Shown here one piece after another: positions 1 to 10,176 of a stretch of 64,000 nt of DNA. How positions within the stretch are numbered: the first letter of the stretch is position 1; each line of letters begins with the position of its first letter. The notes beneath the pieces were generated by a model. The model was not told where the DNA came from. It did not search any database and saw only the letters and a program-made list of their open reading frames with translations. This DNA comes from Dreissena polymorpha (Eukaryota > Mollusca > Bivalvia > Myida > Dreissenidae), in NCBI RefSeq assembly GCF_020536995.1, contig NC_068357.1, positions 147,101,751-147,165,750 on the forward strand. The letters are read 5' to 3'. Both the position numbers and the translations under genes were made by a program.

Positions 1-2180
1 TTTATTTAAAATGTGTTTAATGTAATGTATTAAATAGGTGTTTAGCTCACCTCAAAGATATAGTACCAGAAAGGCCGTTTACCAAAAAGGCTTCCCAAAA
101 AGTCCGCATCAGTGAACCAAAAACGCCTCATGGTATACCAGAAAGGCCATACAATATTTTTATTATCATTGAATAGTTATGCTGAATATAATTATCATAT
201 CTATGAAATAGTCATAACTTTTTTATAAGTCTACTTAAAAGTCGTTAATCTATAGTCAAAGTCGGCCGATTATCGCAAATTATCACATACAGTATGCATT
301 GTCGTTTGTCACAATACTTTTCATTGAGTAATAGATGTTTCAGTTTTTTAATTAAAAGCCGTTAATTTTACAACCGATGGCAATATTGCAAATGTGGCAA
401 AGGTAAGTAAATTTATTATATAAGAAGACAAAGAACGTTATATTGAAATCCGATATAACACATATCTATAATGCGTTTGGTCAAAATGACCCATGAGCAT
501 TGTTATAATCGTGTAACATAGTCAATGTCGTCAAAAAAGTAACATACACAATATATTATTAATTTCCTCTTAAACTATTTTTTGCAATGTTTAAAATATA
601 AGAAGTTGAAAGAATTTTCATGTACAAAAAAAAACTCGCTAATCAGACTGGCTATCAAAGTGTCAAGGGTCATTCACAGTTTGCGGCATCTGTTTTGATA
701 ACGGATTAGTAGAAAGCCCACATATGGTGTAAAATGACATTTATTGGCAACTATTGATAATTACATGCGCATTTTAAAATAGTTTCTTAACTTTTAACGA
801 TATACAACTAGCTACATTAAATTCGGAAGATTTAAACCGAAAGAAATAAAAATGCTCTATTTTATGTGATATTATCAAAAATTATAACTGATTGTCTTTA
901 TTATTACGCATTTCATTAGCATTAATAATCTAGTTAGCAAAGTTTAGAATATTTTTTTATTAGCCGACTGCATTAGAATGTCAAATTTATTTAACGTTAG
1001 CCACCTTTGAAAATATGGTTTTAAATGTTCCTTTCTAATTTCTCTATATAGAGGAAAAACAAGTAAAAAGTGATACTCGTTTTCTATAGCGTGTCCGGTG
1101 CAAAACTTACATATTCTATTTTCGCGTAGTATCTTATTATGACGACCTTAGAACAAACGTCGAGGTGTTTTGCTTTCGGGCGATAGCTTAATATGTTGAG
1201 ATTAAGCTGTTCGTTGAGACGACTACAAGGACGAATCCAACGTTTGCATTTTTTAAGATTAGTACCCGGTTAATGGAACGGAAAAAACGTAGTTCCATCT
1301 TTTAACCGTTCTGGATACATTGTGTCTGAATAACAAGTGCCATAACAGCACCTTTTAACCATTTTCTTTGTTTAAAACACAGCATTACGTATAAGCTTAT
1401 GTGACGAACAACGGCGAGTTTGACGGACAAAATGGCGGATAGAAACGGGCCTAATCTATGCAGTAATCTGATTGGTTAATAAGCCTGTCAATCAATCGGC
1501 TGTCGAAAGGTCAATTATTAACAGTTATGTTCGTTTTGAGACTGATGTATCATGTTCTACTTAAGACCAACCGTTTAATAGTTGTTTGTAACGCATGTAC
1601 ATGTATCTCGGTGCGTATTGTGAGGTTAAGAACAATTGATTGCAAGAATTTCATGGAGTAATTATAACCCATTCCCATTTGTATTGGGTTTTACATATAA
1701 TTGTTATTGTTGTAATTGTTGTTGTTATTGTTATGACCCCGCTTCGAAATAAATGAGGTATACTAGAATCGTAACGAACGTGTGTCATTTAGTCAACAAA
1801 CATCAACTTGTCCGAAGACACAAACTTGTCTGATTTAGTAACCTTACACTTCGCAAAGTTTCCATTGTTCCGTACCATATGAATTATACATATTTCTATT
1901 GTCCTACTTAAAATATTGCTATTGTTGTGTGCTCTTTCGGAGAAATGAGATGTTGAAGATTTGTAAATAAGCATAAAGTGCACATCAAGTCTCAAAACAC
2001 ACGCCCTGAGTTAAACAAATGTACATATTGCACTCAGCAGTATCAGATCTTTGGTTGTTTTAAGAGATTTTAATATTATAATTGGTTGGTTCCTTTTAGT
2101 TTTAAGGCTGTTTGCAGCAGTTACTTTCACATGTTGAATGTGATCTTCACAATCAAAGGTCACTAGTTCTTTCAGAAAGA
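1..2180. other. AT-rich intergenic sequence, no gene seen
   Basis: No exon-like reading frame with matching splice sites, no tRNA and no long tandem array was recognised. The short open frames here are what AT-rich sequence gives by chance. Confidence 0.5.
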
Positions 2181-2332
2181 TAAAAAAATAACCTAAAATT
2201 TTCCTATAATTGTTATTCTACGCATGAACAGAAACAATAAACGGTCGAAGTTCAAAGTTGTGAATGTAAGGAAGTAAATGAATAATGGCGTTGTACTTGT
2301 TGGAAGATTATTGTCTTCCTGTTCGCTTGCGG
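2180..2332 (-). CDS. Possible cytoplasmic-tail exon of the Ig-superfamily gene
   Basis: An acceptor (TTTTTGATGCAG) is followed by a phase-1 open frame beginning ASEQEDNNLPT, an acidic hydrophilic stretch that suits a cytoplasmic tail. The downstream boundary is not determined; the frame stays open for about 45 codons. It is supported only by phase and composition. Confidence 0.25.
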
Positions 2333-2669
2333 CTGCATCAAAAACGTGATGTTTTCAATAAACGATAAATCTTTTCATGTGGTCAAATTATGTATGTCCG
2401 TAAATTGGATCGGTTAATTTCCATGAACATTCCAGAACTTAGCTGTTGCGAAACGAGTATTGTTTACTTACTTCTACACTGTATGTATTAAGACGATGTT
2501 CTCATGTATAAGTCTAAAAAAATGTCTGTTCTGTTCGGTTTTTTACAAGCTAAAACAAGACCCTCAAATTAAAAAAATAAATAAAATAAATGGTGATATT
2601 GTTAAACATACACCGTGTATGTTGTTTAAGTGCAATAAAATATTTTAAAATTAAAAAAATTTAACTTAC

Positions 2670-2687
2670 CTTGTATTTTTCTGTTTC
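2670..2687 (-). CDS. Possible 18-nt microexon after the transmembrane exon
   Basis: A segment bounded by AAG acceptor and CAAG|GTAAGT donor is 18 nt and phase 1-1, so it would keep the frame after the transmembrane exon. It would add a basic stop-transfer-like peptide (GNRKIQ). The acceptor has little polypyrimidine tract, so this is tentative. Confidence 0.25.
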
Positions 2688-3260
2688 CTTGATACAGAGT
2701 ACAGGATAATTGCAACAGAGTTATTAACATTATCAGTTATTATAAAAGTATATATTATTCTATATTATAATATTATGAGAATTCGTATATGTCAAATTGG
2801 CTGTGATAGGTCGGATCATTGTGTACCTCTTTGTGTGTTTGTTTCGAAGTAAATTAGGTCGTACAGCGTATGACAATGCATAATCTTTATACACCCGGGG
2901 TGTGTATAAATAAACTGTATGTTCTAAATGTTCGTATTTTCAACAGTAATTATGGTCACAGAATTTTTTTATTTGATAAATACGCATTCATATATTACAA
3001 ACAAACTACACATCATACGTGATTTTAACGAGTTAATATTATCATATGAGCTGCCTTCATATGTTACATGGTATGAAAAAGAATATGTCAATTAACCAGC
3101 TGTAGAACAACCGAGTACGTTAAATAACCACGATTTTAGCAAAATATACCGTTTTGCAACAGTTGAACCTGAGCAGGCATTTGACCAAGGAATATATGTG
3201 TCTAGTACCTTAGACGGTAATAACATCGGAAACAAAATAATGATACAGATTATGACGTAC

Positions 3261-3356
3261 CCTTAACGGTGATAACAGCGGCTGCAATTAAGACAACCAC
3301 TGAAGTGGCTGCCACAGAAGCGATCCAAGCAAATCGTATTGGTGCACTGTTCTCAG
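3261..3356 (-). CDS. Transmembrane exon of the Ig-superfamily gene
   Basis: Acceptor TTGCTTCAG and donor AAGG|GTACGT bound a 96-nt, phase 1-1 exon. It encodes a short polar lead (ENSAPIRFAW), then an uninterrupted hydrophobic run of about 22 residues (IASVAATSVVVLIAAAVIT) ending in VK. This is a classical single membrane-spanning helix followed by a basic residue, so the carboxyl side is cytoplasmic. Confidence 0.7.
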
Positions 3357-3398
3357 CTGAAGCAATACATTAACGTAAGCAACAATAATAGCAATAGC

Positions 3399-3472
<74 letters not shown>
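3399..3472. repeat. (ATA)n microsatellite
   Basis: About 25 uninterrupted ATA/AAT triplets lie in the intron between the transmembrane and stalk exons, a likely length-polymorphic locus. Confidence 0.95.
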
Positions 3473-3473
<1 letters not shown>

Positions 3474-3607
3474 TTAAAGGTCAATGGAATGGTCGTCAAA
3501 ATTGAATGTTAACGACCTTAACTTAAATTTTAAATAATTAATATTTCAATCAACAGCCATGTGTTCAATTAAATTAAGTGCCATTGTACTACTCCAAACT
3601 GTATTAC

Positions 3608-3661
3608 CAGTATCTTCTCCTGCTGTAGGTTCATTTGAAGATCTTCCACCAGAGATAGAAG
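3608..3661 (-). CDS. Stalk exon of the Ig-superfamily gene
   Basis: Acceptor ATGTTGCAG and donor ACTG|GTAATA bound a 54-nt phase 1-1 exon encoding SISGGRSSNEPTAGEDT, rich in Ser, Thr, Gly and acidic residues. Such a linker between the last Ig domain and the membrane is typical and likely O-glycosylated. It joins in frame to its neighbours on both sides. Confidence 0.6.
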
Positions 3662-4034
3662 CTGCAACATTTTTAAATAACCGTAAAAAGGTTATTTTAC
3701 ATTTGGAAAAAAAATCTTTTTTACGCTCTTTTGTTGTGATACATTAACGTGATCTAACATTAACAGTCAGTTTGATGAAATCATAATGATAGCATCATCA
3801 ATGAAAGCTGTAACGATGCTAACACATTTGTAAAGGCTTCTAAACGTCATGTCAACAAATAAAAATCACCAAGTTGGAAAGAAGGGTTGAATGTAATCTG
3901 CGGTCTTTTTAAACTATTTGTAATAGTTATGAAAGCTGCGTTCTATTCAGTTTCAAACTTACTTCACAATTATTCAAATTCATTTAAATAATTAAAACAA
4001 ATACTAAGAATATTGACTGAGCTAAAAAGCCTAC

Positions 4035-4334
4035 TTGGTAAATCCACGATGAAGTGTTGCTGGATGTTCACGGTAGACTCGGTGCAGACTAAATGACAGC
4101 TTATCCGACCTTTTGTCGAGTTCTGTGACACGGTGACGTAAATCAAAGAATAAATGCCAAATGATTTTCCCGACGAGGTAATGTTTCCAATATCCAGGTA
4201 ATTATTGTCAGTAGACCAAACGATTTTGCACTCATCAGTGAAGTCGGCTGCTTTGCATCCAATGTGAAACTGGTACCAAGAGACCACGCGATCTGGCTTT
4301 GATGGTTTGGTCATCTCAAGTTGAGAAGGGGGAT
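4035..4334 (-). CDS. Membrane-proximal Ig-like domain exon
   Basis: A 300-nt phase 1-1 exon lies between acceptor CAATTCAG and donor CCAA|GTAGGC. It encodes one Ig-like domain: a first half with Trp and Cys (SWYQFHIGCKA), a middle DECKIVWSTDN, and a late strand with Cys (RISCHLVC). Several N-x-S/T sequons are present. The reading frame is intact, unlike the two Ig exons upstream of it. Confidence 0.7.
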
Positions 4335-4474
4335 CTGAATTGAAGAGTGAAATAAAATGGTGACCGTAATGAATACTTTCGTTCTGAACTATCATTAACT
4401 ATTTGATATTTAATTAAAAGGTAGTTTTTATACTGTGTGCTTTAGACAAAGCAAACGAAGAAAAATTGACTCAC

Positions 4475-4784
4475 AGGTGTAAGAAAGAATCTTGCCAGTG
4501 GCATTAACTTGAGTGTGCTTCTCATGATGTTCCATTATTATAGACGTGCAAGTGCCTTAAGAATTACTTAAACGTCTATCAACGAAGTTGTTTAACTAAA
4601 ATGCTTGTATACAGTTGGCTTGACTCGTTAAGAATGTTAATCTGCTCTGCATTTTCAGTCATTTTGCCACCCAGGCTCAGCTGCAGTTTAGGCGGAGGTC
4701 TTCCTTGGTATGCTGTGCATGTTATGTTCACAACTTCTTCAAACTTCAGTTTGGGGATGTTTAACTCTTGATTGGCAGGAGGAA
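4475..4784 (-). pseudogene. Ig-like domain exon with broken frame
   Basis: Acceptor ATCTAG and donor ACCT|GTGAGT bound a 310-nt segment. The first part reads as an Ig domain start (VVNITCTAYQGRPPPKLQL) through LYTSILVKQLR. The last part reads in another frame as the Cys-containing end of an Ig domain (GTCTSIIMEHHEKH, then NATGKILSYT). Between about 4550 and 4580 there are stops in all useful frames and a short inverted repeat (ATAGACGT/ACGTCTAT), and the length is one base off the phase 1-1 rule. Confidence 0.55.
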
Positions 4785-4954
4785 CTAGATGAGATAGAGT
4801 ATTATAGATTAAATAGTTTTGGACACATTCATATACCAATGACCATAAAGCATAATTGTATTTCTAGTCCTGTTTATAAATGTTGCACTATTTCCAATTT
4901 ACATTGTGTACAGTATAAACGTAAGTGTAGATTATAATTGTATATAATCCTTAC

Positions 4955-5222
4955 CTACAATGTAAAGGGACCTATTTGTCTCGAACCAGCGTTCATCGTT
5001 GTTTAAGCCAGCGTGACATGTTATTGTTTGCCTGTGGAAAGTCATTTGTCGTGTACACAAACTCATTCTCAATTGACGCGGTATGAACGGGTAAACTGTA
5101 GTTCCCTATCAGTATTCGGACCTTGTCGCTGGATGACATGCAATAAACACTCTCGCCGCGGGACACACATACGCAGCTCACACATCCGTCAACTGAGTAT
5201 AGCGGACCGAGTTCTGGATTAC
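4955..5222 (-). pseudogene. Ig-like domain exon with a one-base frame change
   Basis: Acceptor TATTCTAG and donor GTAG|GTAAGG bound 268 nt. The first 60 or so codons read PELGPLYSVDGCVSCVCVS through EFVYTTNDF. The remainder reads only in a shifted frame as an Ig-domain ending (RQTITCHAGLNNDERWFET, then RSLYIVG). The change falls near 5025-5035. Real indel or base-calling error cannot be separated here. Confidence 0.6.
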
Positions 5223-5335
5223 CTAGAATATGCAAAAATCTGTTCAAGTATCTAAGTTTTACTTTTAAGAATATAACTATGAAAAAAAATCTCTTGTGTC
5301 AAACGCTGTGGAATGATTGACACCGTTTTGTTTGC

Positions 5336-5835
5336 TTAAAGGGGCCTTTTCACGTTTTGGTAAATTGACACAATTAAAAAAATATTTCAGATTCGCAAAT
5401 TTTCGTTTTAGTTATGATATTTGTGAGGAAACAGTAATACTGAACATTTACCATGCTCTAAAATAGCCATTATATGCATAGTTTGACGATTTAAAAACCT
5501 GAAAATTATAAAGCTTTGCAACGCGGAATAATTTGGAGAGTTCTGTTGTTGTCGTTATATTTTGTGAAACTACGAGGATTGCTTATATAAAGTATAAAAT
5601 ACATCCGTCAATGTATGAGCACGGATGGCCGAGTGGCCTAAGTGATAGACTTTTACTCCAGAACTCCAGGTGTTAGTGGTTCGAGCTCTATTGAGGGTTC
5701 CTTTTTTTCTTTTTTTTTTCTTTTTATTCTTGATTTTTTAATGGAGCTTTGTAGATCCAACGTTTACATTTATCAATATAAAGCATTTAATGACAAACTT
5801 CAATAAATGTCAACATCTGTGAAAAGGCCCCTTTT
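5336..5835. mobile_element. TIR element with embedded tRNA-like module, copy 1
   Basis: The left end (AAAGGGGCCTTTTCACG) and right end (GTGAAAAGGCCCCTTTT) are inverted repeats. The interior matches 40284-40800 over most of its length, so this is one dispersed family of about 0.5 kb. In the middle lies a tRNA-like segment with a box A-like TGGCCGAGTGGCC at 5626 and a box B-like GGTTCGAGCTC at 5678, followed by a long T tract. No protein is encoded. The combination looks like a non-autonomous DNA transposon that took up, or is a SINE enclosed by, terminal inverted repeats. Confidence 0.75.
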
Positions 5836-5972
5836 GTTCCTCACTGAGGACGATCATCCAAAACTTGCTCAGTTGAGATTTAATTCGCGACGACCGTATT
5901 CATGACACTCAGACTGTTATGCGATTAGTAATTGAAACTTTATTAAAAAGGTTTTACCTATCATGTACTTAC

Positions 5973-6215
5973 CTACAAAAAAGGACACTTTGTTAGTTAC
6001 TGGATTCTCTCGAAGTCGTTTACATTCCAGGAAATAATTTGTTCGTCTAGTTATATTGTAAACCGAAAGAATGTAATGGCGGTTCAGCAAAACAAAGTTT
6101 TCTTCGTAAGAAGCAGGTTGGATTTTGATGACACTGACATCTGTACGCCAAACTCGGTAGTAGTCTTGACCCCAGTCCAAAATAGACTGTGTTGGATAGT
6201 ATGCAATCCGGGCAG
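5973..6215 (-). CDS. Ig-like domain exon (distal), acceptor not found
   Basis: Donor GTAG|GTAAGT is good and phase 1. The frame is open for about 80 codons: NTGDTARIAYYP, DWGQDYYRVWRT, NRHYILSVYNIT, then YFLECKRLREN with the late-strand Cys. Upstream there is no AG between the domain start and an in-frame stop, so the 5' edge is unknown. Confidence 0.5.
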
Positions 6216-6649
6216 TATCACCAGTATTTTGGGGGGAAAATGATGACGTTTAAATAACCACACTCATTGTCAAACTCTGCAAGTTAGTTGTGAGCCAATT
6301 CAAACTATCAATTTTGATTGCGCGTAAGTGTACAACGTTCAATCACCAGGCCAAATATGACACATTGTATGTATTCAGTATAAGACTGAAAAATAAAACG
6401 GTATTTTCTTAATAAGCATTGCAAAGGGATTAAAAAATGAGCTCATGATAATATTGTATTATATTGAACATGTATGCTTATTGATACAGTTTTATAAAAT
6501 ATAACGAAGGTGGACTTTCATTTTTCAAATTAATTCGCTCTTGTCTATTCCTTGATTTATTAGAATGGTCTATTCCTTGATTTATTAGAATGTTCACAAT
6601 AGAATCATTGACCACGTCGCCTTTAAATATCTAAACGAATGACACATAC

Positions 6650-6780
6650 CTTGCAATGAAATTTGAAGTTGTTTGAAACCCACGTGGTGTACTCGGCATA
6701 AACGAGCGCTCTATCAAGACTTGTGTCGACTCGTTTTAAAACCATCCATACCCCATCCCTATTCTCATAGTACATGTATT
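6650..6780 (-). CDS. Candidate first Ig-related exon
   Basis: Ends at a good donor (GCAAG|GTATGT). An open frame of about 44 codons reads YMYYENRDGVWMVLKRVDT and ends NNFKFHCK, resembling the next exon in composition. In that frame the junction is phase 0, not the phase 1 of the other exons, and no acceptor or signal peptide is visible, so both frame and membership are uncertain. Confidence 0.3.
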
Positions 6781-6790
6781 CCGTTTGACA

Positions 6791-9125
6791 TATTTATGTA
6801 AGTTCATGAAATTGTGTTTCTTGATAATACTTAACTTTCCATCTTATTGCACTGAGCTTTTCTTTAATCGTCGTAATATTCGTCATAAAATGTAGTGTTA
6901 CGTCCCTGTTTACAAACGCAGGAGGGACCAACGACAGTTCCACCAAACGCAGTGCCTTTGTTTTATATTACACAGCTACAAAACAAAACAAGGTATAAAC
7001 ATCATTTGAAATAATTTCGAAAAACATTTTGTTTTACCTAAAAAGTTCATTTTATTGAATTCATTATTTTGCCGTTGAACTTACTAAATATTGCGAACAC
7101 ACATAGAACTACATGTTTTAAAATAAAATTGTATTATTGTTGCTCCATAAAATTATACTGTTACGCACACATGAATATACAACGATGTGCTTATTAACTC
7201 TTTACCATTCATTATCAAAATACACCAAATCCATGTAATGTTCATATTGAAAGATAACTCATATTGAAAGATAACTAATATGAATTCTCCAGTATGATAT
7301 ATAACACTCGATACACTGCAAGTGTTTAATATAGATTTATATGTTTCTCCCCTTGTTATTTTTTTTCTGCGTACACATTAATGACATCTTTTGTCATTGT
7401 GAGCATTGAAAATAGCCATTGTTCTTTCTTCATGTAGTTCAAGTCACTGTATTCTTTATGTATATACAATTTTAAAACATATAAACATTTCGTTTCCAAA
7501 TCATATATTGGAACTGCCCAATTTTGTTATCATCCAACTTGGTAGACCGGTGATTTATGAAAAGAAGACTCCATGTCCCAGGGGAATGTAACATTAATGT
7601 AAATCGGTACATTAGATATTAAATCAGATAAATACTATACAAACATCCCTTAAACGTTTTTCAATAATGATGCAATACCATCTAAACACAGAACAACGAA
7701 TTTCGTAACAATTCGAAAGATAATGGCTTAACACAAAACGGTTAAGTAGTGGCATTCATATGAATAATTGACACAAGTATAGTTGTAACATGCATTTACT
7801 GAGTAGTAATATAACGCTGTGACAAGTAATGTTAATCATACACGACTGGAATCCATTCTTTTAATATATTGTATAACTTTTTAATTATGCATCTTTATTT
7901 TTTCGCTTGTATAGGTTACAATTCTCTCAATCATAGGACGCAATCATATACACTGCATGCTGACATTTATTCATGAAGGACCTCTGGTGAAATGTATATT
8001 ATCATAAAAATAAAACGAAAAGATTATGCACCTCTTTTTTCATCCGAAGACAAATTTCAAGGACTTATTACTTAAAATAAAGGTAATACTGAATATTACA
8101 ATAATCCGAAAATTACATATACAAATACATGGTTGGTAACTTTTGATACCTTGTGATATAAGAAGAGTCTGCGAGTCAGTTCATAAATGCGAAGCTTCCC
8201 GACATCACATGATATCAAATCTGTCGCCTTTGAGATGCGTGTTTGTATTCAAAAAATAGTAAAATTAACATATATGACTGAGAAGCTGATACAAGCTAAA
8301 ATACTAAAAAGTACATCAAAATGTAATAATGTTCAACACAGTTAGAAGGAACTTTATTTTTAAATGAAAGGAAGAAGTGATTAGACAAGAAGCAATTTCG
8401 AGACGGGGCCGTCAGCACTATATCGTTTGTTCATAAGATGGAGTAACGTCAGATTCGCAAACGAATATTGAAACTCTCGGTCTTCTTTCATGTAAGTAGT
8501 TTTTGAATCTATATAGAATATTGCCGAGATTCCACTTAGTCGAAGCTCAACCCTTCGTCCAATACTCCAACGAATTCATAACATTCGGCTTAAATCTGTG
8601 TACTTTCATAAAGAGAAATGCAAGAGTGACATACCGAGACTAATTAGTTGACGGTGGAACCTTTGGAGACTCAAAAGGAGTTATAAAGTAATTGGTACTT
8701 AAAGGATAAAGACATGTAGAACGGACATTGGTCAATACCAATGGTGATTCTTGTGGATCAGACCATTTGTGAATTGCACATACATTTGCTTTTAGCTAGT
8801 TCCAGAATCCTACCAGTACCCATAGAAAATTGAAATGATTTTCAAGTGGACATGCAAACTCAGCTGATTTTATATTAAATAAGTAATTTGGTCCGGCCCA
8901 GAGGCCTTTTCAGCTTTTGTATCTTTGATGGCATCGACGACATCTGGACAGGGAAATGGTGATATCTTGTAAGATGGGACAGTCTAAATCTTGGAATTTT
9001 AGGCGTGCATATGCGTTTCGGGTATAGTTAGAGTAGATTTATATTAATAAAGCAATTTATAATATTTGCTTTATCATAAGAACACTCTTATGTGGTTCAA
9101 CTAAAACAAGACTATTGCCAAGCAA
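6791..9125. other. Intergenic sequence, nothing recognised
   Basis: AT-rich sequence with a few short direct duplications (for example around 7245-7275). I found no exon with paired splice sites and no RNA gene. Confidence 0.45.
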
Positions 9126-9562
9126 TACAAGTCCCCTACCGGTGAAACTCCACCATTTTCAACAATATTTCTAGTCTATTTGTTGCCATAGCAACCAGAA
9201 TTCTTGACGTAGGAACAAAATGAAATGGCATGCATAATCTCCATATTGCCATCTATCCATGTTTCAAGTTTCATGAAAAAATATGAAGAACTTTTAAAGT
9301 TATCGCAGGATCCACTATTTTCAGCAATAGTTCTAGTCTATTTGTTAATATTTCTAGTCTTTTTTGTTGCCATAGCAACCAGAATTATTGACGTAGGAAC
9401 AAAATGAAATGACGTGCATAATCTCCATATTGCAATCTACCAACGTTTTAGGTTTCATGAAAAAATATGAAGAACTTTTAAAGTTATCGCAGGATCCACG
9501 AAAGTGTGACAGACAGACAGAGCGCAAACCACAAGTCCCCTCCAGTTTCACTGGTATGGGAT
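9126..9562. mobile_element. Dispersed non-coding repeat with CAAGTCCCCT ends
   Basis: The left end reads CAAGTCCCCTACCGGTGAAACT and the right end CAAGTCCCCTCCAGTTTCACTG, and the interior has an approximately 165-bp segment present twice (about 9150-9290 and 9325-9500), ending in a GACAGACAGACAGAG run. No coding capacity. It resembles other repeats here that end in a (GACA)n/(GACG)n stretch. Confidence 0.5.
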
Positions 9563-9983
9563 AATAAATGTAGGAAACTCGTTATCTCAGGTGTTTTCAT
9601 TAGTGAATTTATCACTGGTGACTTTAATCTCGACATTAACAAACCAGCATGTAAGATCACAATGAATTGTCTTCTTTTGCAGCTTTATACTTCACATATT
9701 ATAAATGACTCTACTAAATTCAAATTGATAATGCATAAATGTAAGACTGTTTCAATGACCACGGATGATTATCATTAAGACATGTTTGAAAATTGAACAT
9801 CTTTTGTATTTTCAGAGATTTATACTTTGTTGGATCTTTAAATCTATTTAATATTTCTTCTTTATGAACCACCGTTTGAAGTCCAAAGCGTTCTTTTACT
9901 AATATGATTTAATACTTTGATATTATGATTGCTGCATGAATCAATTTTTTGTAAGCAGACACAAAGAGTCATTATTTCCAACG

Positions 9984-9989
9984 TTTATT
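9984..9989 (-). promoter_or_regulatory. NEMF: Candidate poly(A) signal of NEMF
   Basis: AATAAA on the minus strand, about 110 nt downstream of the NEMF stop codon. A nearer AATAAA overlaps the stop codon itself and is too close to be the signal. Confidence 0.5.
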
Positions 9990-10098
9990 AAACAATAACA
10001 GATGCAATCACCAAATGTTGTGAACCAGTACTTTTCGTATTTGATAGTAATAATAACATCATAATGTTCATTTAAGGAGGTTTTTATGGAAACAGTGT

Positions 10099-10176
10099 TT
10101 ATTTTTTCTTGGCCTTCTGAAGATTGGGTGCAGTGACCTTGACCTTGCCAGGGATATTTCTTGATATGTCCACATC
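10099..10176 (-). CDS. NEMF: NEMF exon 29 (last coding exon)
   Basis: 78 nt including TAA, acceptor TTTATTTTTAG. Encodes [20 protein letters not shown] and a basic C-terminus KAKKK, as in human NEMF. Confidence 0.96.
   Translation of the reverse strand, partial: DVDISRNIPGKVKVTAPNLQKAKKK

Larger units (their letters stand above)
2180..6790 (-). pseudogene. Immunoglobulin-superfamily single-pass membrane protein gene, probably decayed
   Basis: A chain of minus-strand exons encodes Ig-like domains, a stalk and a transmembrane segment, so the product would be a type I surface receptor or adhesion protein. Segments in transcription order: about 6780-6650 (uncertain), 6215-5973, 5222-4955, 4784-4475, 4334-4035, 3661-3608 (stalk), 3356-3261 (transmembrane), possibly 2687-2670 and 2332 onward (cytoplasmic). 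Most junctions are phase 1, as usual for Ig-domain exons. The stalk, transmembrane and last Ig exons are intact and join in frame. The two Ig exons upstream are each one base out of frame between good splice sites, one also contains stops, and the most distal Ig exon has no visible acceptor. I saw no signal peptide exon. The gene is either a pseudogene, an allele with damage, or carries sequence errors. I cannot name the family beyond Ig superfamily. Confidence 0.6.

Noticed and set aside
9225-9407. 60-residue open frame with a hydrophobic segment
   Set aside because: Lies inside the non-coding repeat at 9126-9562 and is partly duplicated with it.
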